NCBI GenBank assembly: GCA_052146895.1
Contig: JBKQLZ010000005.1
Span: 8,906 to 72,905, forward strand
Source: Palsa-601 sp052146895
GTDB lineage: Bacteria; Actinomycetota; Acidimicrobiia; Acidimicrobiales; Bog-793
DNA length: 64,000 bases
Direction: 5' to 3'
The notes under the pieces: model-generated
Seen by the model: the letters and a program-made list of their open reading frames with translations, nothing else
Database searches by the model: none
What the model was told of the DNA's origin: nothing
Translations under genes and position numbers: made by a program
Shown: positions 53,440-61,642 of the stretch, piece after piece
Layout of the letters: each line of letters opens with the position of its first letter
How positions within the stretch are numbered: the stretch's first letter is position 1

Positions 53440-54299
53440 CCAGCCCCGGCACGAAGACTCTGGCTGAGCGCCTCGGCCACGATGAAGGGGCCCGGCTCCT
53501 GATCGTCAACTGCGACGATCTCGGCTCCTCACACGCGGCGAACCTGGGCGTCTACGACGCGCTCCGCCATGGCGCCGCGACGTCGGCCACATTGATGGTG
53601 CCGTGCCCGTGGGCGCGCGGCGCCGCGGCGGAGTACCGCGGCGAAGACGTGGGCGTCCACCTCACGCTCAACGCGGAGTGGGACCTCTACCGCTGGGGCC
53701 CGATCACCCAGGCACCTTCGCTGCTCGATGGCGACGGGGGCTTCCCGAGGACGGTTGCCGACGTCTGGGACCACGCCGACCTCGACGAGGTCCGCCGGGA
53801 GTGCCGCGCGCAAATAGAACGGGCGATCTTCTGGGGCTTCGACGTCAGCCACCTGGACTCCCACATGGGGACGCTCCAACTGCGAGCCGAGTTCTTCGAC
53901 GTCTACCTCGACCTCGCCGACGAGTTCCGGCTCCCGATGCGCCTGAGCGGGGCGTCGACTGAGAGGGTGGTGGGATTCCCGTTTCGAAAGCTTGCGGCCG
54001 AGCGAGGCGTGGTGATCCCGGACCACCTGCTCCATGTACCGGGCGTGGGAAGCCGCGGGGTGATCGAAGGGCTGATAGCCGACTTGAGGCCGGGCGTGAG
54101 CGAGGCCTACTTCCATCCGGCGGCGGACACGCCTGAGCTGCGGGCGATGTCACCCGACTGGGAGGGCAGGGTCGACGATCACCGGTTCCTCGTCGACGAG
54201 GCGGGTCTGCGAGCGATTGCCGCAGCGAGCGGCGTCGTCCTGATCGGCTACCGAGCGCTGCGCGAGCTCATGCGGGCCAGCGGGCCCCCGACGGACTGA
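53436..54299 (+). CDS. YdjC/ChbG-like carbohydrate deacetylase
   Basis: The 287-aa protein matches the YdjC family: LLIVNCDDLGSSHAANLGVYDAL at the start, with the metal-binding Asp pair, DVGVHLTLNAEWDLYRWGPI with the His, and DVSHLDSHMGTLQL. Family members remove acetyl groups from N-acetyl sugars such as chitooligosaccharides. GTG overlaps the purE stop by four bases, so the pair is coupled, though no functional link is obvious. The longer frame beginning at 53034 lies inside purE and is not used. Confidence 0.9.
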   Translation: MTSPGTKTLAERLGHDEGARLLIVNCDDLGSSHAANLGVYDALRHGAATSATLMVPCPWARGAAAEYRGEDVGVHLTLNAEWDLYRWGPITQAPSLLDGDGGFPRTVADVWDHADLDEVRRECRAQIERAIFWGFDVSHLDSHMGTLQLRAEFFDVYLDLADEFRLPMRLSGASTERVVGFPFRKLAAERGVVIPDHLLHVPGVGSRGVIEGLIADLRPGVSEAYFHPAADTPELRAMSPDWEGRVDDHRFLVDEAGLRAIAAASGVVLIGYRALRELMRASGPPTD

Positions 54300-54332
54300 G
54301 CACGAGCTCGCCGCCGGAGGCGGTACGCCGGC

Positions 54333-54719
54333 TCAGAACTCCGTGGTCTCGAGGATTTGGGTCTGCAGTGCCTTGTACTCAGGAGAGTTCGTGATCGGAA
54401 GCAGCGACATGAGCTTTGCCATGTTGCCTGTCACCTTCACCCGGCCCTGCATGAAAGCCGCGTTGGCGTCGAGCTCACCCTTTTGGATGCGCATGGCGTC
54501 GTCGTGGCTCTGCGTGAGCGTCACCTCGGCGTCCTCGAGCTCACCGAGCTGGGACTCGAGCAGCTTGCCGTTCTCCAGCACCCAGTAGTACTTGATGTCC
54601 CCGTCTGGGCCACCGGTCACGACGTACTGCATGCGCGCAGTCGCCCCGGGCCGCTCGGGCTGGCCCTCCGACAGCTGGCGCCCCTCGTCGAGCCACTCCT
54701 GGCTGAGCCACTTCGCCAT
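54333..54719 (-). CDS. SCP2 sterol-carrier-domain protein
   Basis: The 128-aa protein has the SCP2 fold pattern: ARMQYVVTGGPDGDIKYYWVLENGKL, AEVTLTQSHDDAMRIQKGELDANAAFMQGRVKVTGNM and LLPITNSPEYKAL. Such proteins bind lipids or acyl-CoA, often beside fatty-acid or steroid catabolism genes. It stands alone and converges with the YdjC-like gene. The 33 bases between them show no gene. Confidence 0.88.
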   Translation of the reverse strand: MAKWLSQEWLDEGRQLSEGQPERPGATARMQYVVTGGPDGDIKYYWVLENGKLLESQLGELEDAEVTLTQSHDDAMRIQKGELDANAAFMQGRVKVTGNMAKLMSLLPITNSPEYKALQTQILETTEF

Positions 54720-54835
54720 CTCGTCCTCCTTCGTCCCGGTCCAGCCGGGATCTTCGACCTCGTTACCTACGAGCCGCTGATGATAGTGACCGTACCCGGC
54801 GGCTGCCGAGATGGCGCTCGGCGGTGCCTAGCGGG

Positions 54836-55717
54836 TCAGCGCGAGACCGGCGCCCAGATGCCGGCGAACAGGTCGGTCTCGGGCGGGTCGGAGTCGACGA
54901 GGCTGCGGGCGAGCACGTAATCGTCGAAGGGGTAGATCTTGCGAGCCTCGTGCGTCGGAAGCCCGAACCAGAACTTCGACGTCGGGTCGATCTGGGTCGC
55001 GTGCGCCAGCAGGGCCTCGCGCCTCACGTCCTCGAAGCCCGTCAGGTCGATCGACGTGGTGATGTCGTCTTCCTGGTTCGCTCTGTCGTCGGCCCGCTTG
55101 AACCACGCCTCATCGAAAGGCGACTCCAAGCCAAGCTCGAGAAACTTCTCGTGCGTCTCGATGATCCTCCGCCGCGACCACACCGTGTAATAGAGCTTGA
55201 GAGGTTGGAAGGCCTCGCCCGCCTCCTCGAAACGCCCGGGGTCCCCGGCTGCCTCGAACGCGGCCACGGCGATCTCGTGCGCCCGGATGTGGTCCGGGTG
55301 CGGGTATCCGCTGTGGTCCTCCCCGTAGCCGATGATGACCTGCGGCCGGACCCGCCTGACTATCGCCACGAGCCTCCCGACGGCCTCCTCGAGCGGGGCT
55401 GCAGCGAAGCAGTCGGGATTGGAGTTCGCCTCGCTCCCTGCCATTCCGGAGTCCCGGTAGCCGAGCAGCTCGACCTCGTCGTAGCCGATCGCGTCGGCAG
55501 CGGCGTCGAGCTCGCGTTCGCGGACCCCCCCGATGTCGGCCCGCACCTCGGGCGTGTCCATCGCCGGATTGAGGATCTCGCCCTCCTCACCGCCGGTGCA
55601 GGTGACGAGGACCGTGTGCACACCAGCAGCGTGATACTTCGCCACTGTGCCCGGTCCCTTCGAAGCTTCGTCGTCAGGGTGGGCGTGTACGGTGAGAAGT
55701 GAGAACCGCTCGTCCAT
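54836..55717 (-). CDS. mca: Mycothiol S-conjugate amidase
   Basis: The 293-aa protein is a zinc-dependent PIG-L/LmbE-type amidase. It has HAHPDDEASKGPGT with the zinc His and Asp pair, VTCTGGEEGEILNPAM, ELLGYRDSGMAGSEAN and GYPHPDHIRAHEIA with the third zinc ligand. Mca cleaves toxic mycothiol conjugates to mercapturic acids. MshB is a close paralogue, but the DSGM and C-terminal FWFGLP-type segments fit Mca better. It marks a mycothiol-producing actinobacterium. The ATG at 55717 is chosen over the longer frame. Confidence 0.9.
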   Translation of the reverse strand: MDERFSLLTVHAHPDDEASKGPGTVAKYHAAGVHTVLVTCTGGEEGEILNPAMDTPEVRADIGGVRERELDAAADAIGYDEVELLGYRDSGMAGSEANSNPDCFAAAPLEEAVGRLVAIVRRVRPQVIIGYGEDHSGYPHPDHIRAHEIAVAAFEAAGDPGRFEEAGEAFQPLKLYYTVWSRRRIIETHEKFLELGLESPFDEAWFKRADDRANQEDDITTSIDLTGFEDVRREALLAHATQIDPTSKFWFGLPTHEARKIYPFDDYVLARSLVDSDPPETDLFAGIWAPVSR

Positions 55718-55840
55718 GGCCTGCGACGCTACCCGCGCCAGCCGGTACCGTGACACCTGGCGCGGGGCCTGTGATCTTGGCGCCGACGTAGACTCCATTC
55801 AGAAAGGTCTCGCGATGGGGCTCGAGAGGAAGGTACGCCA

Positions 55841-56740
55841 ATGGGAGTGATGAAGCGCCTCACGTCAATCGTGCAGGCCAAGGCGAACAAGGCTCTTGAC
55901 CGCGCCGAGGATCCGAGGGAGACGCTCGATCTCTCCTACGAGAAGCAGCTGGAGCAGTTGCAGCAGGTCCGCCGGGGAGTGGCGGATGTCGCGACGGCCC
56001 GAAAGCGCCTCGAGCTGCAGGCACAGCAACTGCAGGCAAGCGCTTCCAAGCTGCAGGACCAGGCGCGCCAGGCGATCTCGCAGAACCGCGAGGACCTGGC
56101 CAAAGAGGCGCTCACGCGGCGTGCCTCGATCGCTACCCAGCTTGAGCAGCTGAAGGTTCAACACGACCAGCTCGTGCAGCAAGAGGACAAGCTCGTGCAG
56201 ACGACCCAGCAGCTGCAGGCCCGGGTCGAGTCCTTCCGCACGCAGAAGGAGACCTTGAAGGCCTCCTACACCGCCGCGCAGGCCCAGACGAAGATCGGCG
56301 AGGCCGTCTCGGGGATCTCCGAGTCCATGAGCGACACCGGCATGGCGATGCAGCGAGCGCAGGACAAGATCGCGAACATGCAGGCCCGAGCTGGCGCTGT
56401 CGACGAGCTGCTCGCCTCCGGCGCGCTCAACGACCTCTCGGGCTCGTCGGACCCGCTGCAGGCCGAGCTCGACAAGACGAGCGCACAGAGCCAGGTCGAC
56501 CTCGAGCTTGCGCAGCTGAAGAGCGAGCTTGCTCCCCCAGCACCCGCCGCTGCGATCGCTCCTGCCGCCTCGGACGCAGCTCCGGCCGCTTCGTCGGAGA
56601 CCGCAGAGGACGCCGACGCTGACGCTGACGCAGCCCCGGCAGAGGTCGTGCCCGAGGCAGCCTCGGCCGCCGGCGATGGCGCCGTACCGGCAGTCGCTCC
56701 GGACCTGTTCTCGCTCGGCGGCGACGGAGGTCAGTCATGA
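55841..56740 (+). CDS. pspA: PspA/IM30 phage-shock membrane-repair protein
   Basis: The 299-aa protein is mostly coiled coil, beginning MKRLTSIVQAKANKALDRAEDPRETLDLSYEKQ in the family manner. It has a long Gln/Leu-rich helical core (about 40-225) and a low-complexity Ala/Asp-rich C-terminal tail absent from shorter PspA proteins. PspA/Vipp1 proteins assemble on stressed membranes. It overlaps the next gene by ATGA. The gene order pspA-pspAA-htpX-pspAB is the actinobacterial-type arrangement. Confidence 0.92.
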   Translation: MGVMKRLTSIVQAKANKALDRAEDPRETLDLSYEKQLEQLQQVRRGVADVATARKRLELQAQQLQASASKLQDQARQAISQNREDLAKEALTRRASIATQLEQLKVQHDQLVQQEDKLVQTTQQLQARVESFRTQKETLKASYTAAQAQTKIGEAVSGISESMSDTGMAMQRAQDKIANMQARAGAVDELLASGALNDLSGSSDPLQAELDKTSAQSQVDLELAQLKSELAPPAPAAAIAPAASDAAPAASSETAEDADADADAAPAEVVPEAASAAGDGAVPAVAPDLFSLGGDGGQS

Positions 56741-57033
56741 TCGTCCGCATTCTCGGTGAGGGGCAGTTCGAGGTGCCTGACGACGTGCTCGGCTCTCTCG
56801 AGGAGCTCGACGCTCAGCTGAACGCGGCGATGGAGGCAGAGGAAGAGGAGCGTTTCGGCCAGGCTCTAGAGGCGCTTGCCGAGGCGGTCCGCAGCTCTGG
56901 CCAAGAGCTCGACCCGACCACCATCGTCCCCTCGGACCTGACAGTCCCACACAAGGGAGCCACTATCGCCGAGGTGCGGGAGCTTCTCGCCTCGGACACC
57001 GGCGACGCACAAACAGCTACTGAAGGGGTCTGA
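56737..57033 (+). CDS. pspAA: PspA-associated protein PspAA
   Basis: The 98-aa protein begins MIVRILGEGQFEVPDDVLGSLEELD and ends ATIAEVRELLAS, matching the small PspAA family found directly after PspA. It is acidic and soluble. The ATG overlaps the pspA stop. The family accompanies PspA in envelope-stress operons; its biochemical role is not settled. Confidence 0.85.
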   Translation: MIVRILGEGQFEVPDDVLGSLEELDAQLNAAMEAEEEERFGQALEALAEAVRSSGQELDPTTIVPSDLTVPHKGATIAEVRELLASDTGDAQTATEGV

Positions 57034-57039
57034 CAACCG

Positions 57040-57996
57040 TTGGCAAAGACAAAGTTTCCCGTCGACAGGGGCCTGACGGCCCGCATGCTCACGACGGTCT
57101 TCCTGCTCTTCGTCTTCTACGCGATTCTCGTGCTCGTGCTCGCGATCTTCGTAAAGACCCTCGCGATCATCATCATCATCCCGCTCGGGCTGATGTTCGC
57201 CCAGTACTACGCCTCGGACAAGATCGCCTTGTACGCGATGCACGCCAAGGTCGTCACCGAGGAGCAGGCCCCGCAGTTGCACGCCGTCATCGACCGGCTC
57301 TGTGCCCTGGCCGATATGCCCAAGCCGCGAGTAGCGATCGCTGACGTCGACATGCCGAACGCGTTCGCCACCGGGCGCAACCAGTCGCACGCCGTCGTCT
57401 GTGTGACAACCGGGATCCTGCGGCGGCTGAACGAGCAGGAGCTCGGGGCGGTGCTCGCCCACGAGCTCAGCCACGTCGCTCACCGAGATGTCGCCGTGAT
57501 GACGATCGCGAGCTTCCTCGGCATCCTCGCCGGTTTCATCACCCGCATGCTGCTGTGGAGCGACATGTTCGGTGGGCTCGGCGGCGGCGGCCGGAGCCGG
57601 GGTGGCAACAACCAGGGCGGTGGCCAGTTGGTGCTGTTCGAGCTTGCCGCGCTCGCGTTCTCTGCTCTGTTCTATCTCTTGAGCTTCATGCTCATCAGAG
57701 CGCTGTCTCGCTACCGCGAGCTGGCGGCGGACCGCTCCGGCGCCATCTTGATCGGGCAGCCGCGCCTCCTTGCGACGGCACTGCAGAAGGTCACCGGCGA
57801 CATCGGCAACATCCCGACGCGCGACCTGCGCACCGCGCAGAACTTCAACGCCTTCTTCTTCGCCCCAGCGTTCACGAAGGGCAAAGGCGGCGCGAGCGTC
57901 TCCTCCCTCTTCGCGACGCACCCGCCCCTCGAGGTGCGCCTCGAGCAGCTTGCCAAGCTCGAGGCCCAGATGAGCTCCGCCTCCCGGGCCGTCTGA
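57040..57996 (+). CDS. htpX: HtpX-like M48 membrane metalloprotease
   Basis: The 318-aa protein is an M48 peptidase of the HtpX type. Two N-terminal membrane helices (FLLFVFYAILVLVLAIFV) come first, then the zinc motif HELSHVAHRD, two further helices and a third ligand in YRELAADRSG. A Gly/Asn-rich insert lies before the last helix. HtpX degrades damaged membrane proteins. It probably starts at TTG 57040, six bases after pspAA. It is in the Psp operon, which fits envelope stress. Confidence 0.93.
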   Translation: MAKTKFPVDRGLTARMLTTVFLLFVFYAILVLVLAIFVKTLAIIIIIPLGLMFAQYYASDKIALYAMHAKVVTEEQAPQLHAVIDRLCALADMPKPRVAIADVDMPNAFATGRNQSHAVVCVTTGILRRLNEQELGAVLAHELSHVAHRDVAVMTIASFLGILAGFITRMLLWSDMFGGLGGGGRSRGGNNQGGGQLVLFELAALAFSALFYLLSFMLIRALSRYRELAADRSGAILIGQPRLLATALQKVTGDIGNIPTRDLRTAQNFNAFFFAPAFTKGKGGASVSSLFATHPPLEVRLEQLAKLEAQMSSASRAV

Positions 57997-58030
57997 GCCG
58001 GCTGAACCGGACCGGACGCGAACACCGACG

Positions 58031-58672
58031 ATGCCCCGCATCTTCGACGTACTTCTGGGCAAGACCAAGCCGGTGCAGGCGAACCTCGACCAGCTCTTCG
58101 GGCTCGTCAGTGCGCAGATCACCCTTCAGACGGCCGAGGCGCTCATCCCGACTGGGCAGGCGGGAGTCTGCTACAAGCCGGTCGCGGGGCGCTCCTTCGC
58201 CGACACCTCCAGCGAGACGTCACAGCTGCTCGGGCTCGGCGACGACCCCACTGCGGATGCGGCCGGGCTTGCCGGCTCCGTCGCTCCAATCGTCAAACAG
58301 CAGGACGACCAGTACGGGTACCACTGGGTCGTGCAGACCGTCCCGGATTTCCAAGAGCTCGTCAACCAGGTGCACCTGATCAACTCGACGTTGCAGGACA
58401 ACGGTTATGGCCCGCAGCTGCTCTGCACGGTCTGCGCGTTCCGTGCCGACCCGACAGCCACCGCCGCGAGTGGTCCCGCCGGGCCTCCACTCGTCTACCT
58501 CGTGTACCTGTACAAGCGGGGCACCTTCTACCCGTTCGTGCCCGCGGCCGGCGCTGGCGAGCACAGGGACAACGAGACCGAGCTACGCCTGCAACAGGTC
58601 CTGGCGGAGGACCTCAAGATCGAGCCCGACAAGGAGCGCTGGATGGCCCTCTGGGGTCTCCCGGTCCACTGA
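58031..58672 (+). CDS. pspAB: PspA-associated protein PspAB
   Basis: The 213-aa protein begins RIFDVLLGKTKPVQANLDQLFGLVSAQITLQ and contains KQQDDQYGYHWVVQTVPDFQELVNQVHLI, matching PspAB. It has no membrane segment. It closes the pspA-pspAA-htpX-pspAB operon, 34 bases after htpX. Its role is not known in detail. Confidence 0.87.
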   Translation: MPRIFDVLLGKTKPVQANLDQLFGLVSAQITLQTAEALIPTGQAGVCYKPVAGRSFADTSSETSQLLGLGDDPTADAAGLAGSVAPIVKQQDDQYGYHWVVQTVPDFQELVNQVHLINSTLQDNGYGPQLLCTVCAFRADPTATAASGPAGPPLVYLVYLYKRGTFYPFVPAAGAGEHRDNETELRLQQVLAEDLKIEPDKERWMALWGLPVH

Positions 58673-58705
58673 GCGGCCGCCGCCCGGTCGGATCGGCCGC
58701 CGAGC

Positions 58706-59902
58706 TCAGCGCGCTCCTCCACGCTTGGGTCGCTTACCCGCACCCTTGCGCCTGCCGCTCGGCCTCGTCGTGCGCTCGTCACGCCTTTCCCTCCGCTCGG
58801 TGACGTAGGCGCCTCCGGGCTGGAAGGGGTCCCACGCTGCCGGGGCATCGAGTAGGTACGCCCGTACGCGCTCGGCGATCAGCTCAGGCGCGAGCTCCGT
58901 CAGGCCGTCCGACGACGGGCGCAGCCGGCCGACGATGGCACCGACGGGGTTCGCCTCCCAGGTCACCTGGCCCGGTTCGAGAGAGGTCAGCTCTGCGGCG
59001 AGCGGCTCGAGGTCGGGACGAAGGGGCACGGGGCGGCTGACATATCGGACCCAGCCCTCGTATCGCAGGTAGAGCTCGCAACGGGGGCCGTCGAAAGCCA
59101 GCACACGGCTCGCCGGGGTGGCGGAGTGCACCGAAGCCGCGTGGATTGGGAGACCGCCTGAGGCGCCGATGAGCCGAGTCGCTCCAGCCGATGCCTCTGA
59201 CGAGCCAGGGCCCGCTGTGTCGCCGCGCCTGACGATGGCAAGGTCGGCCACGTCATCGGTGATCAGCACGTCACCCCGCTCGATGGCAGCCCGACCAGCA
59301 AGAAACACCTGCATCTCCTCATGCCAAAGTGCCTCGTACTGCTCCGGGTGCTCGACAAGGTCGCGGACACGCGGCAGCACCGCGAGGTACCGCTCGGACG
59401 TCCCCGCGCCGGCGCCGGCCTCCTGCTCGGCGAGCGGTCCGATGGCGAACGCGATGTTCGCTCCGATGTCGGAGGTCACGACGCCGAAGTCACCGCACGA
59501 GGCGGCGTCGCAAAGTAGGCGCTCGTGCGCGAGTGAGAACTCAGGGTCGACGAGCGCGAGGACGGACATCACCCCGTCCTCGTCGAAGTGGTCGTTCGTG
59601 ACCGCCTCCGCCTGGCGCCCGGCGGCCAGCAGGCCAAGGACCTGTGGGCGGGCACGCCTCCCGGAGCTTGACCGCCCTGTGGCGAGGCGCACGTACTCGA
59701 GCGCGATCTCGACGGACAGGTCCCGCGCCAGAACCTGCGGTGTCGGGCTCTGTGGCCAGTGCGAGAGCGTCACGACGCTGGAGCGCCGCGCTGCGCCGTC
59801 GACCATCACGTGAGGTCGCTCCTCGAGCGCCTCGTAGGCGGCGTAGCCGAGGGGGACCGCCCCGCGCGGAGGCCGTGAACCGTGCGAGTCCGGTGCGCTC
59901 AT
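58706..59902 (-). CDS. Conserved protein of unknown function
   Basis: I do not recognise this 398-aa protein confidently. Around residue 103 it has NDHFDEDGVMSVLALVDP, reminiscent of the acidic metal motif of DHH-type phosphoesterases, but the rest does not clearly follow that family. The middle contains VVTSDIGANIAFAIGPLAE, and the C-terminal 40 residues are Arg/Lys-rich and basic, so nucleic-acid binding is conceivable. There is no signal peptide and no membrane segment. It follows the acyl-CoA dehydrogenase gene by 25 bases and converges with the Psp operon. Confidence 0.7.
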   Translation of the reverse strand: MSAPDSHGSRPPRGAVPLGYAAYEALEERPHVMVDGAARRSSVVTLSHWPQSPTPQVLARDLSVEIALEYVRLATGRSSSGRRARPQVLGLLAAGRQAEAVTNDHFDEDGVMSVLALVDPEFSLAHERLLCDAASCGDFGVVTSDIGANIAFAIGPLAEQEAGAGAGTSERYLAVLPRVRDLVEHPEQYEALWHEEMQVFLAGRAAIERGDVLITDDVADLAIVRRGDTAGPGSSEASAGATRLIGASGGLPIHAASVHSATPASRVLAFDGPRCELYLRYEGWVRYVSRPVPLRPDLEPLAAELTSLEPGQVTWEANPVGAIVGRLRPSSDGLTELAPELIAERVRAYLLDAPAAWDPFQPGGAYVTERRERRDERTTRPSGRRKGAGKRPKRGGAR

Positions 59903-59927
59903 GCGGGCAGCGGCGCCATCGGCCCTG

Positions 59928-61231
59928 TCAGCCTTCGAGGGCTACGTCGTCGAGCAAGCTGGCGAACTTCGAGATCGCTGCAGCCCGCCGCGTCGGCACG
60001 TGCTCGGTCGGGACGTCGACGCGCTCGTACCCCTTGAGCAGCTGGCGCGCCACCGTCACGCGGTGCACCTCGTCCGGCCCGTCGTAGATCCGCGCCGCCC
60101 TGGCGGCCCGGTACATGTGCTCGAGAGGCATATCCGTCGAGAAACCCAAGCTCCCATGCACCTGAATCGCCCTATCAACCACGTCGTGCAGCACCTTGGC
60201 CCCGTAGAACTTGATCATCGCGATCTCGACGCGGGCGGCTTGAGCGCCTACCTGGTCCATCTTCCATGCGGCGTACAGGGTCATCAACCGCGCGGCGGTC
60301 ATCTCGGCGTAGGAGTCGGCGACCCAATTCTGGACGGTCTGTTTCTCGGCGAGATACGAGCCGTGGGTGTACCTCGACACCGAGCGCTCGCACAGCATGT
60401 CGAAGGCGCGCTTCGACTGGCCGAGCCAACGCATGCAGTGATGGATCCGGCCGGGGCCGAGACGTTGCTGAGCGAGGCGGAACCCATCGCCTTCGTTCCC
60501 GACAAGGTTCCCGGCCGGGATCCGGACGTCCCGGTAGATGATCTCCGAGTGAGCGCCGAACTTCCCGAAGTGCTCGACGGGGTCCTCCATCGTCGCCACG
60601 TCCCGCACGATGTCGACTCCCGGCGTGGAGGTCGGCACGAGGAACATCGAAGAGCCCTGGTAGGGATGGACGTCGGGGTTGGTGACGGCCATCACGACGA
60701 GCACGTCGGAGACCGAGCCGTTCGAGGTGAACCACTTGTGCCCGTTGATGACCCACTCGTCGCCGTCGAGGATCGCCCTTGTCGAGATCAGCGTCGGGTC
60801 GGCACCCGCGCCTGGTTCGGTCATCGAGAACGCCGAACGGATCTTGCCCGCGAGGAGCGGTTCGAGCCACTGCTCCTTTGGTCCTCGCGCCCCGTGGTCT
60901 CGATGCCGAGAGCGATCAGCTCGGCGTTGCCCGAGTCGGGCGCGTTGTTGCCGAACACGACAGGCCCGTACGCTGTCTGGCCGAGGATCTCGTGCATCAG
61001 CCCGAGCTTGACCTGACCAAAGCCGCCGCCACCGAGCTCCGGCGGGAGGTGTGATGCCCACAGGCCCTGCTCTCTCACTTGGTCCTGTAGAGGCGCGAGG
61101 AGTCGAGCGCGCTGCTCGGGCGTCAGTGTCTCGGTGATGCCCTCTAGCGGGATGATCTCGTCTCGGACGAGGGCGCGCATCCACTCGAGCTTTTCCTCGA
61201 ACTCGGGCTCGGTCGAGAAGTCCCAGGCCAT
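59928..61231 (-). pseudogene. Acyl-CoA dehydrogenase interrupted by a one-base frameshift
   Basis: The N-terminal part (MAWDFSTEPEFEEKLEWMRA, ASHLPPELGGGGFGQVKLG, GNAELIALGIETTG) reads in one frame. The rest (KEQWLEPLLAGKIRSAFSMTEPGAG, FTSNGSVSDVLV, AIQVHGSLGFSTD) reads in another. Adding one A to the three-A run at 60877-60879 joins GREDQ directly to KEQWLEPL, restoring a full enzyme of about 434 aa. The catalytic-type Glu and FAD-binding segments are otherwise intact. It is either a recent mutation or an assembly error. The operator-like palindrome lies about 92 bases upstream. Confidence 0.85.
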
Positions 61232-61642
61232 CGTTGCTCCTTCGGTCAGCGGCTCGTGCGGAGATCGGGTGGGGGCGGTTGCCCGGTCCGACCCGGCGCC
61301 TCCCCTCACGCTAGTGCCGCGTCAGGCAACGGTTGCCTGGTCTCGAGTGACTGCTACACCCGCTCGTCATGACTCACAGAGACGATCACGCACCGTCGAG
61401 GCGGCAAGCACCTTCCTGGTGCAGGCCGTTCCCGGCGTGACCCGCGTCGCACCCGGTGGCAGGTCCACCGACGACGCGAGTCCTGGCCGGCCGTGGCCCG
61501 CCCCGGAGATGAAGATCTCGCGGGGAGTCGCTCGAACGTCGTGTCACTGACGGTCGAGGATCAGCAACCGAAGCCCGAACGTGCAAAGGTTGGCTGATAC
61601 GGCACTAGACGTGGTAAGCGTCCGCGCACGTAAGGTGCACGC
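61232..61642. other. Intergenic region between acyl-CoA dehydrogenase and the AAA regulator
   Basis: About 410 bases without a gene that I can support. The small open frames lack family features. It carries a 17-base palindrome (61323-61339) and otherwise shows no strong hairpin. It should hold the promoters of two divergent transcripts. Confidence 0.5.
61323..61339. promoter_or_regulatory. Operator-like palindrome upstream of acyl-CoA dehydrogenase
   Basis: CAGGCAAC and GTTGCCTG are perfect 8-base arms around one central G. It lies about 92 bases before the acyl-CoA dehydrogenase start and about 300 bases before the AAA regulator start. TetR-type regulators often control acyl-CoA dehydrogenases through such sites. 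No regulator gene in the window is tied to it directly. Confidence 0.6.
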
